Positions 7,849 through 15,860 of a stretch of 39,617 nucleotides of DNA are shown in pieces. The stretch is taken from contig FCNA01000074.1 of assembly GCA_900018345.1 (NCBI GenBank), positions 1 through 39,617 on the forward strand. Reading direction: 5' to 3'. This DNA is from Clostridiales bacterium CHKCI006. GTDB taxonomy: Bacteria > Bacillota_I > Bacilli_A > Erysipelotrichales > Coprobacillaceae. The notes under the pieces are model-generated. The model was not told the DNA's origin, did not search any database, and saw nothing but the letters and a program-made list of their open reading frames with translations. The translations under genes and the position numbers were made by a program. The first letter of the stretch is position 1. Each line of letters opens with the position of its first letter.

Positions 7849-9763
7849 TTTTCGTTCCGTTAGGCAGATCGGTATCGATCGTGACTAAGGAAATTTTCTT
7901 TTTCTTTGATCCCGCTAACAGCATGCCCTGAGATTCTACTCCTCTGAGCTGCGCTGTTTTGAGGTTGGTCACAACGACGACTTTCTTACCTACCATCTCT
8001 TCTGGTGTGTAAGAAGAAGCAATGCCGCTGACGATCTGACGGGTATGATCGCCCAGGTCAACCTGTGAGACCAGCAGCTTATCGGCTTTTGGATGTTTCT
8101 CACATTTTAATACGGTGCCTACCTTTAACTCGACTTTCGCAAAGTCATCGATCGTAATTTCTGGCAATTCACTTTTTGGTGCCTCTTTTTGAGGTTCTTC
8201 TTTTTCCAGGTTAGCCAAAACCACTTTAGGATCCAGACGCATAAATAATGGTTCTGGTTTTTCGGTCACTTTTGTACCGGAAGCATATAAACCAAAAGTC
8301 GTCAGATCCAGATAATCCCGTTCATTCGTATTGATCTGATCCAGGGTCTTTTCGCTGGTTTCAGGTAAGAATGGCGCTAAACAGATGGCCGCAAAACGAA
8401 TGCTTTCCACCAGATTATAGAGCACCGTCTGTAAACGAGGCAGGGTGTCTTCACTCTTGGCTAAGATCCAAGGGGTTGTCTCATCGATGTATTTATTTGT
8501 TCTGCGAAGTAAAGTAAAGACTTCATCGATGCCATCGGCCACTCTTAACTTATCCATCTTTTCTGCCAGACGTTTTGGTGTCTCGAGGGCAACGGCCTTT
8601 AACTCATCATCAACAGGTTCATTGACCCCTGTATTGGTCACAACACCACCAAAATATTTATTGGACATGGCAATCGTTCGGTTGACCAGATTACCTAAGA
8701 TATTCGCCAGATCCGAATTGATGCGTTCAATCAATAATTCATAGGTAATATTTCCATCGTTATCAAAAGGCATTTCGTGCAGGACAAAGTAACGCACTGC
8801 ATCTACCCCAAACTGATTGACTAAATCATCGGCATAGATCACATTTCCCTTGGATTTGGACATCTTGCGATCACCCATCAGTAGCCATGGATGACCAAAG
8901 ACCTGTTTTGGCAAAGGCAGATCCAAAGCCATCAGCATGATTGGCCAGTAGATCGTATGGAAACGAATGATATCTTTACCGATCAGGTGCAGATCAGCAG
9001 GCCAGTACTTCTCAAACATTGGATCACTATTGCCATCCAGATCATAACCTAAACCGGTAATATAGTTGGTCAGGGCATCGATCCAGACATAGACGACGTG
9101 TTTTGGATCAAAGTCAACCGGAATTCCCCACTTAAACGTCGTACGGGAAACACAGAGATCCTGCAGGCCCGGTAAGAGGAAGTTATTCATCATCTCATTT
9201 TTACGAGATTCAGGCTGAATAAATTCAGGATGCGTATTGATGTAATCAATCAGACGTTGACTATATTTACTTAATTTAAAGAAGTAAGCTTCTTCTTTTT
9301 CCAAATGCACGGGACCGCCGCAGTCCGGACATTTACCATCGACCAGCTGGCTTTCTGTGAAGAAAGACTCACAGGCCGTACAATAATGACCTTCATAGTA
9401 ACCTAAATAGATATCTCCCTGGTCATAAAGTTTCTTAAAGATCTTCTGAACTTGTTTTTCGTGATCTGGATCTGTGGTACGAATAAATTTATCATAGGAA
9501 GTGTTCATCAAATCCCAGATACGTTTAATTTCCCCGGCAATACCATCGACATAAGTCTTTGGATCGACACCGGCCTGGTTAGCTTTTTCTTCAATTTTCT
9601 GACCATGTTCATCCGTTCCTGTCTGGAAACGCACGTCATAGCCCTGTGCTCTTTTAAAACGGGCAATGCTGTCAGCTAAGACAATCTCATAAGTATTCCC
9701 GATATGCGGTTTACCTGAGGTATAAGCAATTGCGGTCGTAATATAATACTTTTCTTTATTCAT
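7841..9763 (-). CDS. metG: Methionyl-tRNA synthetase
   Basis: 640 residues from the ATG at 9763, which follows GGAGAG. It charges tRNA-Met in the cytoplasm. The class I signature HIGN is at 20-23; the CxxC pairs of the zinc knuckle (CTACESF, CPDCGG) lie near 126-145; KMSKSKGNV is present; and the C-terminal about 100 residues are the OB-fold tRNA-binding/dimer domain (KVELKVGTVLKCEKHPKADKLLVSQVDLG). The open frame extends 31 residues further upstream, but that extension reads through the T-box antiterminator and terminator, so it is not coding. Regulation is by the T-box leader directly upstream. Confidence 0.97.
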   Translation of the reverse strand: MNKEKYYITTAIAYTSGKPHIGNTYEIVLADSIARFKRAQGYDVRFQTGTDEHGQKIEEKANQAGVDPKTYVDGIAGEIKRIWDLMNTSYDKFIRTTDPDHEKQVQKIFKKLYDQGDIYLGYYEGHYCTACESFFTESQLVDGKCPDCGGPVHLEKEEAYFFKLSKYSQRLIDYINTHPEFIQPESRKNEMMNNFLLPGLQDLCVSRTTFKWGIPVDFDPKHVVYVWIDALTNYITGLGYDLDGNSDPMFEKYWPADLHLIGKDIIRFHTIYWPIMLMALDLPLPKQVFGHPWLLMGDRKMSKSKGNVIYADDLVNQFGVDAVRYFVLHEMPFDNDGNITYELLIERINSDLANILGNLVNRTIAMSNKYFGGVVTNTGVNEPVDDELKAVALETPKRLAEKMDKLRVADGIDEVFTLLRRTNKYIDETTPWILAKSEDTLPRLQTVLYNLVESIRFAAICLAPFLPETSEKTLDQINTNERDYLDLTTFGLYASGTKVTEKPEPLFMRLDPKVVLANLEKEEPQKEAPKSELPEITIDDFAKVELKVGTVLKCEKHPKADKLLVSQVDLGDHTRQIVSGIASSYTPEEMVGKKVVVVTNLKTAQLRGVESQGMLLAGSKKKKISLVTIDTDLPNGTKIS

Positions 9764-9787
9764 ATAACGGCTCTCCTTTCTTGTAAT

Positions 9788-10002
9788 AAAAAAACGTCCT
9801 GTAAAGGACGATTTGCTCGCGGTACCACCTTTATTCATACTTGCGTATGCGCTCAAATCCTTAACGCGGATGAACGTTTATTCCTAGACGTGTTCAGAAT
9901 AACTGCTCCCGGACCATCTTCATCGCTTGCTTCGTCTGGCTCGCACCAACCGCCAGATCTCTTGACCCACTTAAGATTACTCTTCCGTTCCCTGCATTTT
10001 GC
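9788..10002 (-). promoter_or_regulatory. T-box riboswitch leader of metG
   Basis: On the minus strand the conserved T-box AAAGGTGGTACCGCG (about 9816-9830) is followed by the terminator hairpin CGTCCT/AGGACG (9795-9810) and seven T residues (9788-9794), about 25 bases before the start codon. Upstream, the Stem I region contains AGATGG, giving a candidate AUG specifier codon in line with the Met gene it controls. Uncharged tRNA-Met would stabilise the antiterminator and allow metG expression. The specifier placement is my reading without folding. Confidence 0.93.
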
Positions 10003-10008
10003 ATTCTA

Positions 10009-10037
10009 ATATTATCAAAATTCCCTCATAAAGTCAA
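10009..10037 (-). promoter_or_regulatory. Promoter of the metG T-box transcript
   Basis: Minus strand TTGACT (10032-10037), a 17-bp spacer and TATAAT-like TAATAT (10009-10014). The start would fall near 10002, at the 5' end of the T-box leader. Confidence 0.8.
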
Positions 10038-10727
10038 TTCATTCAGTGCTTTTTCAAGTCTTTTGAGAAAGCTGTCAAACGTGCTAAGATACTAGACATA
10101 ATAAGTGACGTTGACTTTGGAATCGAAACTATGGACGTTCAGACGACATGACAAAATCTAAACCATCCCGATCATTTCAGACATTCAAAGAATGCCACGC
10201 GATTCAGTTGGATGAAAATAGTGTATGGCAATACCTCAGATATCTTATACCAATGGTCCATAACAAATATCATCTACTAACAATGCATCAGCCGCTGATG
10301 CAAAGGAGTTCCGAAAAAAAGATAGCTCAGGGGTCTAGATATGATCACAAGATATTGATTTTCCCTTCTTTCATGAGCATGTCTTCATTGACTGTATGCC
10401 CAAGTCGCGAGTTGACAATAGATTCCTTTAAAACCGGTGCAATCCGTTTTACTCGCATATTTAAGCAAATACAATTTGTCGTTCAACTCAACCGGAAAAG
10501 AAAATGGCTGCTGTTAATGACATCATCATCTTCATAATTCCTCAAGACCGCTCAATTTGATTGTTGCGATGATTAAAAGAAATGCTTTCCAGTTCGAATA
10601 GACAAACTGTTTATCTGAAAAAGTGAAGATGCGCTGCACGCCCTATTCAAACGATCTTACCATTTAGCGAAATCAAAAAGAACAGTGCCAAAAGCATCGC
10701 TCTTGATTTCACTTTAAATGAAACAAC
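10038..10727. other. About 690 bp without a convincing gene
   Basis: The only long frame is 10148-10537 (plus, 129 codons). It starts right after an unrelated ATG with no good ribosome binding site; its product is not recognisable and lacks a plausible domain pattern. Other frames are full of stops. The right end (about 10675-10713) has an inverted GAAATCAA/TTGATTTC that could form a stem behind rpiR but lacks a T run. It may be a decayed gene or a regulatory/RNA region; I cannot decide. Confidence 0.4.
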
Positions 10728-11525
10728 CTAAAAATTCACATTCATCTCACAACGACTCGCATAGGCGAGACTAATCAGACTGGCAATGACCATCAGCGGG
10801 TATGGATGACTGGCATAATCATGCCGGCTGTGATAGCGAATATAGGTATCGACATATTCCAGAGCTGAGTGTTCATTGCCGGTAACCATATAAATTTTAG
10901 GTTTATGCAGCGTATCTTTAAAAGGTTTCACACGAGCGAAGACACGTTGAAAATAAGTGGCCATATCTGAGAAAATGATAATCAGATCAGACTCACTGAC
11001 ATGGCTGAGATAATCGACCTGATCAGCGAAACGCAGGCTCGTATAGATGATCTTACGGCTCGTCTGCAGATCGTACTGCAGGCTCAAGGCAGCGTTTTCC
11101 GAATGCATATAGCCAAAAGCGGCCACTTTTTCATAGCGTTCAATATCCTCAGCTAGCTGGTTGATCCTACTTTCCATATCCGGTGTTACCATGTAAGTCA
11201 AATTTTCAATGACACTAGTCAGATAAGAATCGACAAGCGAACGTCCGAGCATCGTTTGATAGTGAAACTTATTGGTTGCCTGTTTTGATTCCATTTGAAA
11301 ACGAATCAGCTGAATTTTTAATTCATTAAAATCTTTAAAACCAATCTCACGGCAAAAACGCGAGATACTAGAATTAGCCACAAAACAATGTTTAGCGAGA
11401 TCGCTAAGCGTACAATCTTCTAAAGTTTGTAGATGATCGATGATATATTTAGCGATACGATAATTATTCGAATCCCTCGGCTCACTGTTGAGCGTCGCTA
11501 ATAAAATGATAATCAGATTGAACAT
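10728..11525 (-). CDS. RpiR-family transcriptional regulator
   Basis: 265 residues from the ATG at 11525, chosen because it follows GGGGAGGTG at good spacing; the frame extends 19 codons further without support. The N-terminal RpiR helix-turn-helix is clear (TLSDLAKHCFVANSSISRFCREIGFKDFNELKIQL, about 40-75). The C-terminal half is a SIS sugar-phosphate-binding domain with AAFGYMHSENAALSLQYDL and SDLIIIFSDMATYF. RpiR proteins sense phosphosugars. With a NagB-like enzyme and a PTS EIIC 700-1600 bp away it is the obvious candidate regulator of those genes. The RDD gene lies 53 bases upstream on the same strand. Confidence 0.88.
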   Translation of the reverse strand: MFNLIIILLATLNSEPRDSNNYRIAKYIIDHLQTLEDCTLSDLAKHCFVANSSISRFCREIGFKDFNELKIQLIRFQMESKQATNKFHYQTMLGRSLVDSYLTSVIENLTYMVTPDMESRINQLAEDIERYEKVAAFGYMHSENAALSLQYDLQTSRKIIYTSLRFADQVDYLSHVSESDLIIIFSDMATYFQRVFARVKPFKDTLHKPKIYMVTGNEHSALEYVDTYIRYHSRHDYASHPYPLMVIASLISLAYASRCEMNVNF

Positions 11526-11578
11526 CAGGTCACCTCCCCATCGGTTACCTTTATTTATAGCATGTTCAACTCTGACTT

Positions 11579-12151
11579 TCAATCTTTTTTAACGACAATC
11601 GTTCCTGCTAATAAATCATGAAAACATCGACTCTTTTGGTTCATATAGGCATAACCGATGGAAAGCAGGGTCAAACCATAAGAAAGGTATGTCCAGGGAT
11701 GAACCAGGAAAGACAAACCGAACAGCGGCATCAGGTTACGAAGCTGGCTGGCCATTAAAATAATACCACCTTCTAGAAAGGTCGCTCCAACCAGCTCACG
11801 CAAGCATAATTGCAGGGGACTGACCTCTGTGCCGTCCTGTTTTTTGACGATGACCTTACACCATTTTTTGCCCAGGGTCTGACCAGGGAAAATAAATGAC
11901 GGAATGACCACATAGTAAATGACCCCGACCAACAGGCCATAAATGCCTAGTGCCAGACCTGTCCCAAAATCATATTGTGTCAGATCAAACATCTCAGCCT
12001 GTAAGTATTCACCTTGACGAAAGTAAAAAGTAATGGGGATCACTGCAATCATTTGGCCTAAATACCAGTCAATCAACATCGCAAAAAAACGACGCATTCT
12101 GACTTCTGCTACATCAATTCCTTTTTGTTTGGATATTTTTCTTTTTGCCAT
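11579..12151 (-). CDS. RDD family membrane protein
   Basis: 190 residues with the RDD-family hallmark near the N-terminus (VRMRRFFAMLIDWYLGQMIAVIP, about 17-40), a second membrane segment (GLALGIYGLLVGVIYYVVIPSFIF), the conserved PGQTLGKKWCKVIVKKQDG loop, and the C-terminal CFHDLLAGTIVVKKD. Three or four transmembrane helices are apparent. Members are small multi-pass proteins, some reported as Na+/H+ antiporters, most uncharacterised. It probably shares a transcript with the rpiR-type gene downstream. Confidence 0.85.
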   Translation of the reverse strand: MAKRKISKQKGIDVAEVRMRRFFAMLIDWYLGQMIAVIPITFYFRQGEYLQAEMFDLTQYDFGTGLALGIYGLLVGVIYYVVIPSFIFPGQTLGKKWCKVIVKKQDGTEVSPLQLCLRELVGATFLEGGIILMASQLRNLMPLFGLSFLVHPWTYLSYGLTLLSIGYAYMNQKSRCFHDLLAGTIVVKKD

Positions 12152-12165
12152 TCACAATCCTCCTA

Positions 12166-12204
12166 TTAAAAAACAGAAATGAACTTAAGATCATTTCTGT
12201 TTCG
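12166..12204 (-). terminator. Intrinsic terminator after the NagB-like gene
   Basis: The minus-strand stem AAACAGAAATGA/TCATTTCTGTTT (12171-12182 with 12191-12202), 8-base loop, is followed by TTTTTTAA. It separates the NagB-like gene from the RDD gene. Confidence 0.85.
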
Positions 12205-12209
12205 CGTTA

Positions 12210-12932
12210 TTATAAACGTTCGTAATCTTTTGGGTCTAATAAGCTCGCCGCTTCTTTATCACAGATGACCGTCACGTTTGGATGCAGTTTTAAAACAGTT
12301 GCAGGTAATTCATCGGTAATTGGTGAATCCAGAACTTGTTTTAAGATTTCTGCTTTATGTTTACCATTAACAATCATTACTAAGTGTTTCACTTTCATCA
12401 AGCTCTTAGGTCCCATGGTAATGCTGTAAGGGAGATCCGGTTTTTCTGGGTAACCTGGGTTAACTGCATTTTTCGTTTTACGATCCATGATATAAGTATA
12501 GCTATCCATTGGTGTACATCTTGGGCAGTTGCTGCAGAAATGTCCATCAAAGCCAAGTCCGATCACCATTACATCGATACCGCCGGCTTCACTGATTTCC
12601 TTATCATAAGTCATCCAGTTTTCCATCGTCGTCACGTGAATTCTTTCATCAGGGATATGCGCATCCTTGAAGAATAATTCCTGCATCTCCGTCCAGTTTG
12701 GTCCTGGTTTATCCTGACCGATATAAGGGGCTTCATCAAACAGATAATATTGAACATCCTTGAATTCTTCCTGATCGCGTACGATTGGAGCCATCATCTC
12801 GTACAACATTTTTGGTGAACGTCCTGATGTCAGTGAAATATTCACACGTTTATCCTGCATCATAGCACCAAGCAACACATACATGGCATATTCGCTCATT
12901 TGTTTTTCGGTTTCTTTAATAATCAGTTTCAT
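12210..12932 (-). CDS. NagB/6-phosphogluconolactonase-family isomerase or deaminase with a changed active site
   Basis: 240 residues, the length of glucosamine-6-phosphate deaminase. The phosphate loop LTSGRSPK (34-41), FDEAPYIG (65-72), GLGFDGHF (125-132) and the end motif LKLHPNVTVICDKEAA follow NagB order. In NagB the motif DGHIAFNEP supplies a catalytic triad Asp-His-Glu; here it reads DGHFCSNCP, so D129 and H131 remain but the Glu is Cys136. The residues around it (CSNCPRC) are Cys-rich. This could be a relative acting on another aldose/ketose phosphate rather than classical NagB. It is divergent from a PTS EIIC, with RpiR downstream, which fits sugar catabolism. Confidence 0.75.
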   Translation of the reverse strand: MKLIIKETEKQMSEYAMYVLLGAMMQDKRVNISLTSGRSPKMLYEMMAPIVRDQEEFKDVQYYLFDEAPYIGQDKPGPNWTEMQELFFKDAHIPDERIHVTTMENWMTYDKEISEAGGIDVMVIGLGFDGHFCSNCPRCTPMDSYTYIMDRKTKNAVNPGYPEKPDLPYSITMGPKSLMKVKHLVMIVNGKHKAEILKQVLDSPITDELPATVLKLHPNVTVICDKEAASLLDPKDYERL

Positions 12933-12961
12933 AATGTCCTCCTTGCTTTTTTGATACTTTT

Positions 12962-13001
12962 ATTATAGTCTTTTCGTTAGCATTGTCGCTTTTTTTCGAC
13001 A
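12962..13001 (-). promoter_or_regulatory. NagB-like gene promoter and dyad
   Basis: Minus strand TATAAT (12962-12967) with a weak -35 GCGACA (12984-12989), 16-bp spacer. The -35 is inside the dyad TGTCG/CGACA (12984-12988 and 12997-13001), so a protein bound there would block this promoter. Confidence 0.5.
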
Positions 13002-13014
13002 AAAAGAAAAACCT

Positions 13015-13054
13015 TTCGATTTTTTGGAAAAAACTTCGATGTTTTGGAAAAACA
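13015..13054 (+). promoter_or_regulatory. Two tandem 20-bp repeats upstream of the EIIC promoter
   Basis: Each unit reads TTCGAT, then (T/G)TTTTGGAAAAA, then two further bases (13015-13034 and 13035-13054), with only a few differences. They end at the base before the -35 box (13055). Two direct sites on adjacent helix turns upstream of -35 suit an activator or a cooperative regulator; the nearby RpiR protein is the natural candidate. Confidence 0.55.
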
Positions 13055-13084
13055 TTGCCTCTACGGTAAAGAAAAACCTATAAT
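13055..13084 (+). promoter_or_regulatory. Promoter of the PTS EIIC gene
   Basis: TTGCCT (13055-13060), an 18-bp spacer and a perfect TATAAT (13079-13084), about 30 bases before the start codon. Confidence 0.7.
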
Positions 13085-13114
13085 GCCCCTAGATGAAGAA
13101 AGGAGGAGTTTCAA

Positions 13115-14482
13115 ATGAACTTCATGGACAAATTCTCGGCGTTAGCTGATCGTACCTTGGTCCCTATCGCCAATAAACTCGGAAGTCAAAAACATTTAGC
13201 TTCCATTCGTGATGGTATGGTTGTCGCAATCCCGCTTTCTATTCTAGGCGGTATCTGTTTAATTATCTCAACCCCACCATTTACCCCGGACACACTGCCT
13301 GATTGGGGATTTTTCTCAGATCTTTTAATGGGATGGTATAATTGGGCACAGGCCAATAAAGCCGCTATTCAGCTACCATATAATATGACAATGTCACTGA
13401 TGGGCTTATTTGTCTGCTTCTCGATTTCATATCATTTAGCACAGCGCAGCAAGGTCCCTGCCTTGAATGCAGCTGTTGTTTCGACCGCTATCTTCTTAAT
13501 GGTCGCAGCTCCTGTCACTTCAGCTGTACCTATGTCTAGCATTACCGAGGGAACAGCGATTGCTGATCTTACCGCAGCTAACTATATCCCCGCTGCTTAC
13601 CTGGACGCCAAAGGTATCTTTACAGCAATCATTGTTTCCATCGGTTGTGTAGAATTAATGAGCTTCTTATTAAAAAAAGATATTCGTTTCAAATTGCCTG
13701 ATGGTGTTCCACCAGCAGTCACTTCTTCTTTTGACGCCATCATTCCTTTAGTGGTTTGTGTGGTTGTCTTCTATGCTGTATCTTTAGTTGTTCAATCATT
13801 GAGTGGTGAACTTCTGCCAAGCATGATCATGACGATCCTTGCTCCAGCGATTACGGGTCTGGATTCACTGCCTGGTATCTGCTTGATCACCATCATTGCT
13901 CAGGTCTTCTGGTTCTTTGGTTTACATGGTGCCAGCATTACGCAGCCAATTCGTTTACCATTCATGCAGATGTATCTGATTGAAAATATCGCCGCATTCA
14001 CAGCTGGTGAACCACTGGCTCACTATTTCGTACAGCCTTTCTGGTCTTACGTGATTACCTTAGGTGGTGGAGGTGCTACACTTGGTCTATGTATCCTCTT
14101 ATTAACATCTAAATCGAAAGAGTTAAAAACATTAGGTAAGATCAGTATTGGTCCTGCCATCTTCAATATCAACGAACCAATCATCTTTGGTCTGCCAATG
14201 GTACTGAACCCATTGATGATGATTCCATTTATTTTCGTTCCTGTCGTCAACTCAATCATTGCCTACGCACTGATGGCTTTAAATATTGTCGGCAAGGGTG
14301 TCTTTGAAACCCCATTTACCACACCTGCTCCTTTAGGTGCTGCGATTGGTTTCATGGACTTCAAAGCAGCTATTATGGTCGTTGGACTGATTCTCTTAGA
14401 TATCGCGCTCTACTATCCATTCTTCAAAGTCATGGAAAAACAGAAGATCGCTGAAGAGAACGGTTTAGCTAACGTAGAATAA
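13115..14482 (+). CDS. PTS EIIC, lactose/cellobiose family
   Basis: 455 residues with about ten hydrophobic segments and the EIIC hallmarks of the cellobiose/lichenan group: LVPIANKLGSQKHLASIRDGMVVAIPL at the start, FWFFGLHGASITQPI, and GPAIFNINEPIIFGLPMVLNP (the NEP sugar-site motif). It transports and phosphorylates a beta-glucoside, chitobiose or similar sugar across the membrane. AAGGAGGAG precedes the ATG. It is monocistronic with its own promoter and terminator: no EIIA or EIIB is adjacent. The EIIB at 2539 could serve it. It is divergent from the NagB-like gene. Confidence 0.92.
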   Translation: MNFMDKFSALADRTLVPIANKLGSQKHLASIRDGMVVAIPLSILGGICLIISTPPFTPDTLPDWGFFSDLLMGWYNWAQANKAAIQLPYNMTMSLMGLFVCFSISYHLAQRSKVPALNAAVVSTAIFLMVAAPVTSAVPMSSITEGTAIADLTAANYIPAAYLDAKGIFTAIIVSIGCVELMSFLLKKDIRFKLPDGVPPAVTSSFDAIIPLVVCVVVFYAVSLVVQSLSGELLPSMIMTILAPAITGLDSLPGICLITIIAQVFWFFGLHGASITQPIRLPFMQMYLIENIAAFTAGEPLAHYFVQPFWSYVITLGGGGATLGLCILLLTSKSKELKTLGKISIGPAIFNINEPIIFGLPMVLNPLMMIPFIFVPVVNSIIAYALMALNIVGKGVFETPFTTPAPLGAAIGFMDFKAAIMVVGLILLDIALYYPFFKVMEKQKIAEENGLANVE

Positions 14483-14491
14483 AAAATGAGA

Positions 14492-14528
14492 CCCCAGATA
14501 CCTAACCCCCCGGTATCTGGGGTTTTTT
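14492..14528 (+). terminator. Intrinsic terminator after EIIC
   Basis: An 11-bp perfect stem CCCCAGATACC/GGTATCTGGGG (14492-14502 with 14512-14522) followed by six T residues. Confidence 0.95.
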
Positions 14529-14556
14529 ATGCCTAAAAGAGGATCATATAAGCACT

Positions 14557-14586
14557 AAAAAAGGATCAAGAGCGTGCTCTTAATCC
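14557..14586 (-). terminator. Intrinsic terminator of the gal operon
   Basis: The minus-strand stem of about 11 bp (arms 14563-14573 and 14576-14586, GGATtAAGAGC paired with GCTCTTgATCC) is followed by TTTTTT. It overlaps the galK stop codon. Confidence 0.85.
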
Positions 14587-15860
14587 ATAACTTTGATACC
14601 GCCATATTGTCGTATCTTGAGAATATGGCAGGATCCCTTACCAAAATAATGTTCTATCTCCTGCTGATAGGTTTTGACATAATCATCTTCCACGAAGGCC
14701 TGAATAGTTCCCGCGAAGCCTCCGCCATGAACGCGGCATACCCCGTGATCCCCTAAGATGACCTCGCTCAAGGCTAGCGCCAGTGAGACAGCCTGCTGGT
14801 TGATATTCTGATTGGAATAAACGTTCTGTAGATATTTAAACGAACTATCTCCAGACGCCCGTATGGTATTTTTAAATGCCCTAAAGTCTTGATTTTCCAG
14901 AGCTGCACAGGCTTGTCTGACCCGTTTATTCTCATTGAAAAGATGCAGGGCTCTTAAGACGGCCCGATCACTGGTCGCCTCACGGACATCGCTTAGCTGA
15001 CTAAGGAAATCATCCTCATCTACTTCACGCAGGACCTCTTCGTTAAAGAAGGAGGCCACTTGTTTCATTTCAGCTGGAATCGATGCATAATCATCGGTCA
15101 GATCGGCATGACTCGCATGGACATCGACGATACAAAGACTATGCTTGAATTCACTAAAGTCCACATGCACTTTTTCAACCACAGGGGCTTCCGTGTTCTT
15201 AAAATCGATATGAATCAATCCGCCGACAGAGCAGGCACATTGATCCATCAGACCACAAGGTTTGCCAAAATATACATTCTCACTATACTGTCCAATTTTA
15301 GCTATCGTGACCGGATCTAATGGCTTTTCATGATAAAGACCGGAGAGAACAGTTCCGATCATGACCTCAAAAGCCGCTGAAGACGAAAGCCCCGATCCCT
15401 GCAGAACATCACTGGTCATATAGGCCTCGAAGCCGCCAATGGCCAGACCTAATTCCTGAAAACGTGCCAGTGTGCCGCGAATCAATGCCTCTGACGTTTC
15501 TTTCTCCGCTTCTTTTGGGGCAAGATCCGTTAATTCGATAGCCTGAATATCATAGTCATCGGATTGGATCTTGATATGATGATCATGCTTGGCAACAACG
15601 GCAATGATATCTAAATTGATGGCCGTCGCTAACACTTCCCCATGCTGATGATCTGTATGATTCCCACACACTTCACTGCGTCCTGGGGTACTGAAGATGG
15701 CCACCTCTTTATCACCATAGAGGGAGATAAATGTATCGATTGCCTGCATGTAACGCGCCTTTTGGGCATCCGCTCTTGCGGTGTCGAGATAGATTTCGGT
15801 AAACTGTTGATAATATTGATTATGGGCTATTTCCTGTTTTAAAAGACTTGCTTTTTTCAT
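14580..15860 (-). CDS. galK: Galactokinase
   Basis: 426 residues. The GHMP-kinase galactokinase signature STPGRSEVCGNHTDHQHG (57-74) includes the galactose-binding residues; the ATP loop LQGSGLSSSAAFE is at 153-165; the C-terminal motif is VHGGGFAGTIQAFV. It phosphorylates alpha-galactose to galactose-1-phosphate. A usual galactokinase has R-x-N-L-I-G-E-H; here the segment reads RSEVCGNHTD, as in several Erysipelotrichia/Lactobacillales GalK. It is the last gene of galT-galM-galK, and its ATG overlaps the galM stop by 4 bases, implying translational coupling. Confidence 0.95.
   Translation of the reverse strand: MKKASLLKQEIAHNQYYQQFTEIYLDTARADAQKARYMQAIDTFISLYGDKEVAIFSTPGRSEVCGNHTDHQHGEVLATAINLDIIAVVAKHDHHIKIQSDDYDIQAIELTDLAPKEAEKETSEALIRGTLARFQELGLAIGGFEAYMTSDVLQGSGLSSSAAFEVMIGTVLSGLYHEKPLDPVTIAKIGQYSENVYFGKPCGLMDQCACSVGGLIHIDFKNTEAPVVEKVHVDFSEFKHSLCIVDVHASHADLTDDYASIPAEMKQVASFFNEEVLREVDEDDFLSQLSDVREATSDRAVLRALHLFNENKRVRQACAALENQDFRAFKNTIRASGDSSFKYLQNVYSNQNINQQAVSLALALSEVILGDHGVCRVHGGGFAGTIQAFVEDDYVKTYQQEIEHYFGKGSCHILKIRQYGGIKVMD

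Noticed and set aside
9764-9856. N-terminal extension of metG by 31 codons
   Set aside because: It translates the T-box antiterminator and terminator; the ATG at 9763 has a proper ribosome binding site and matches the family N-terminus.
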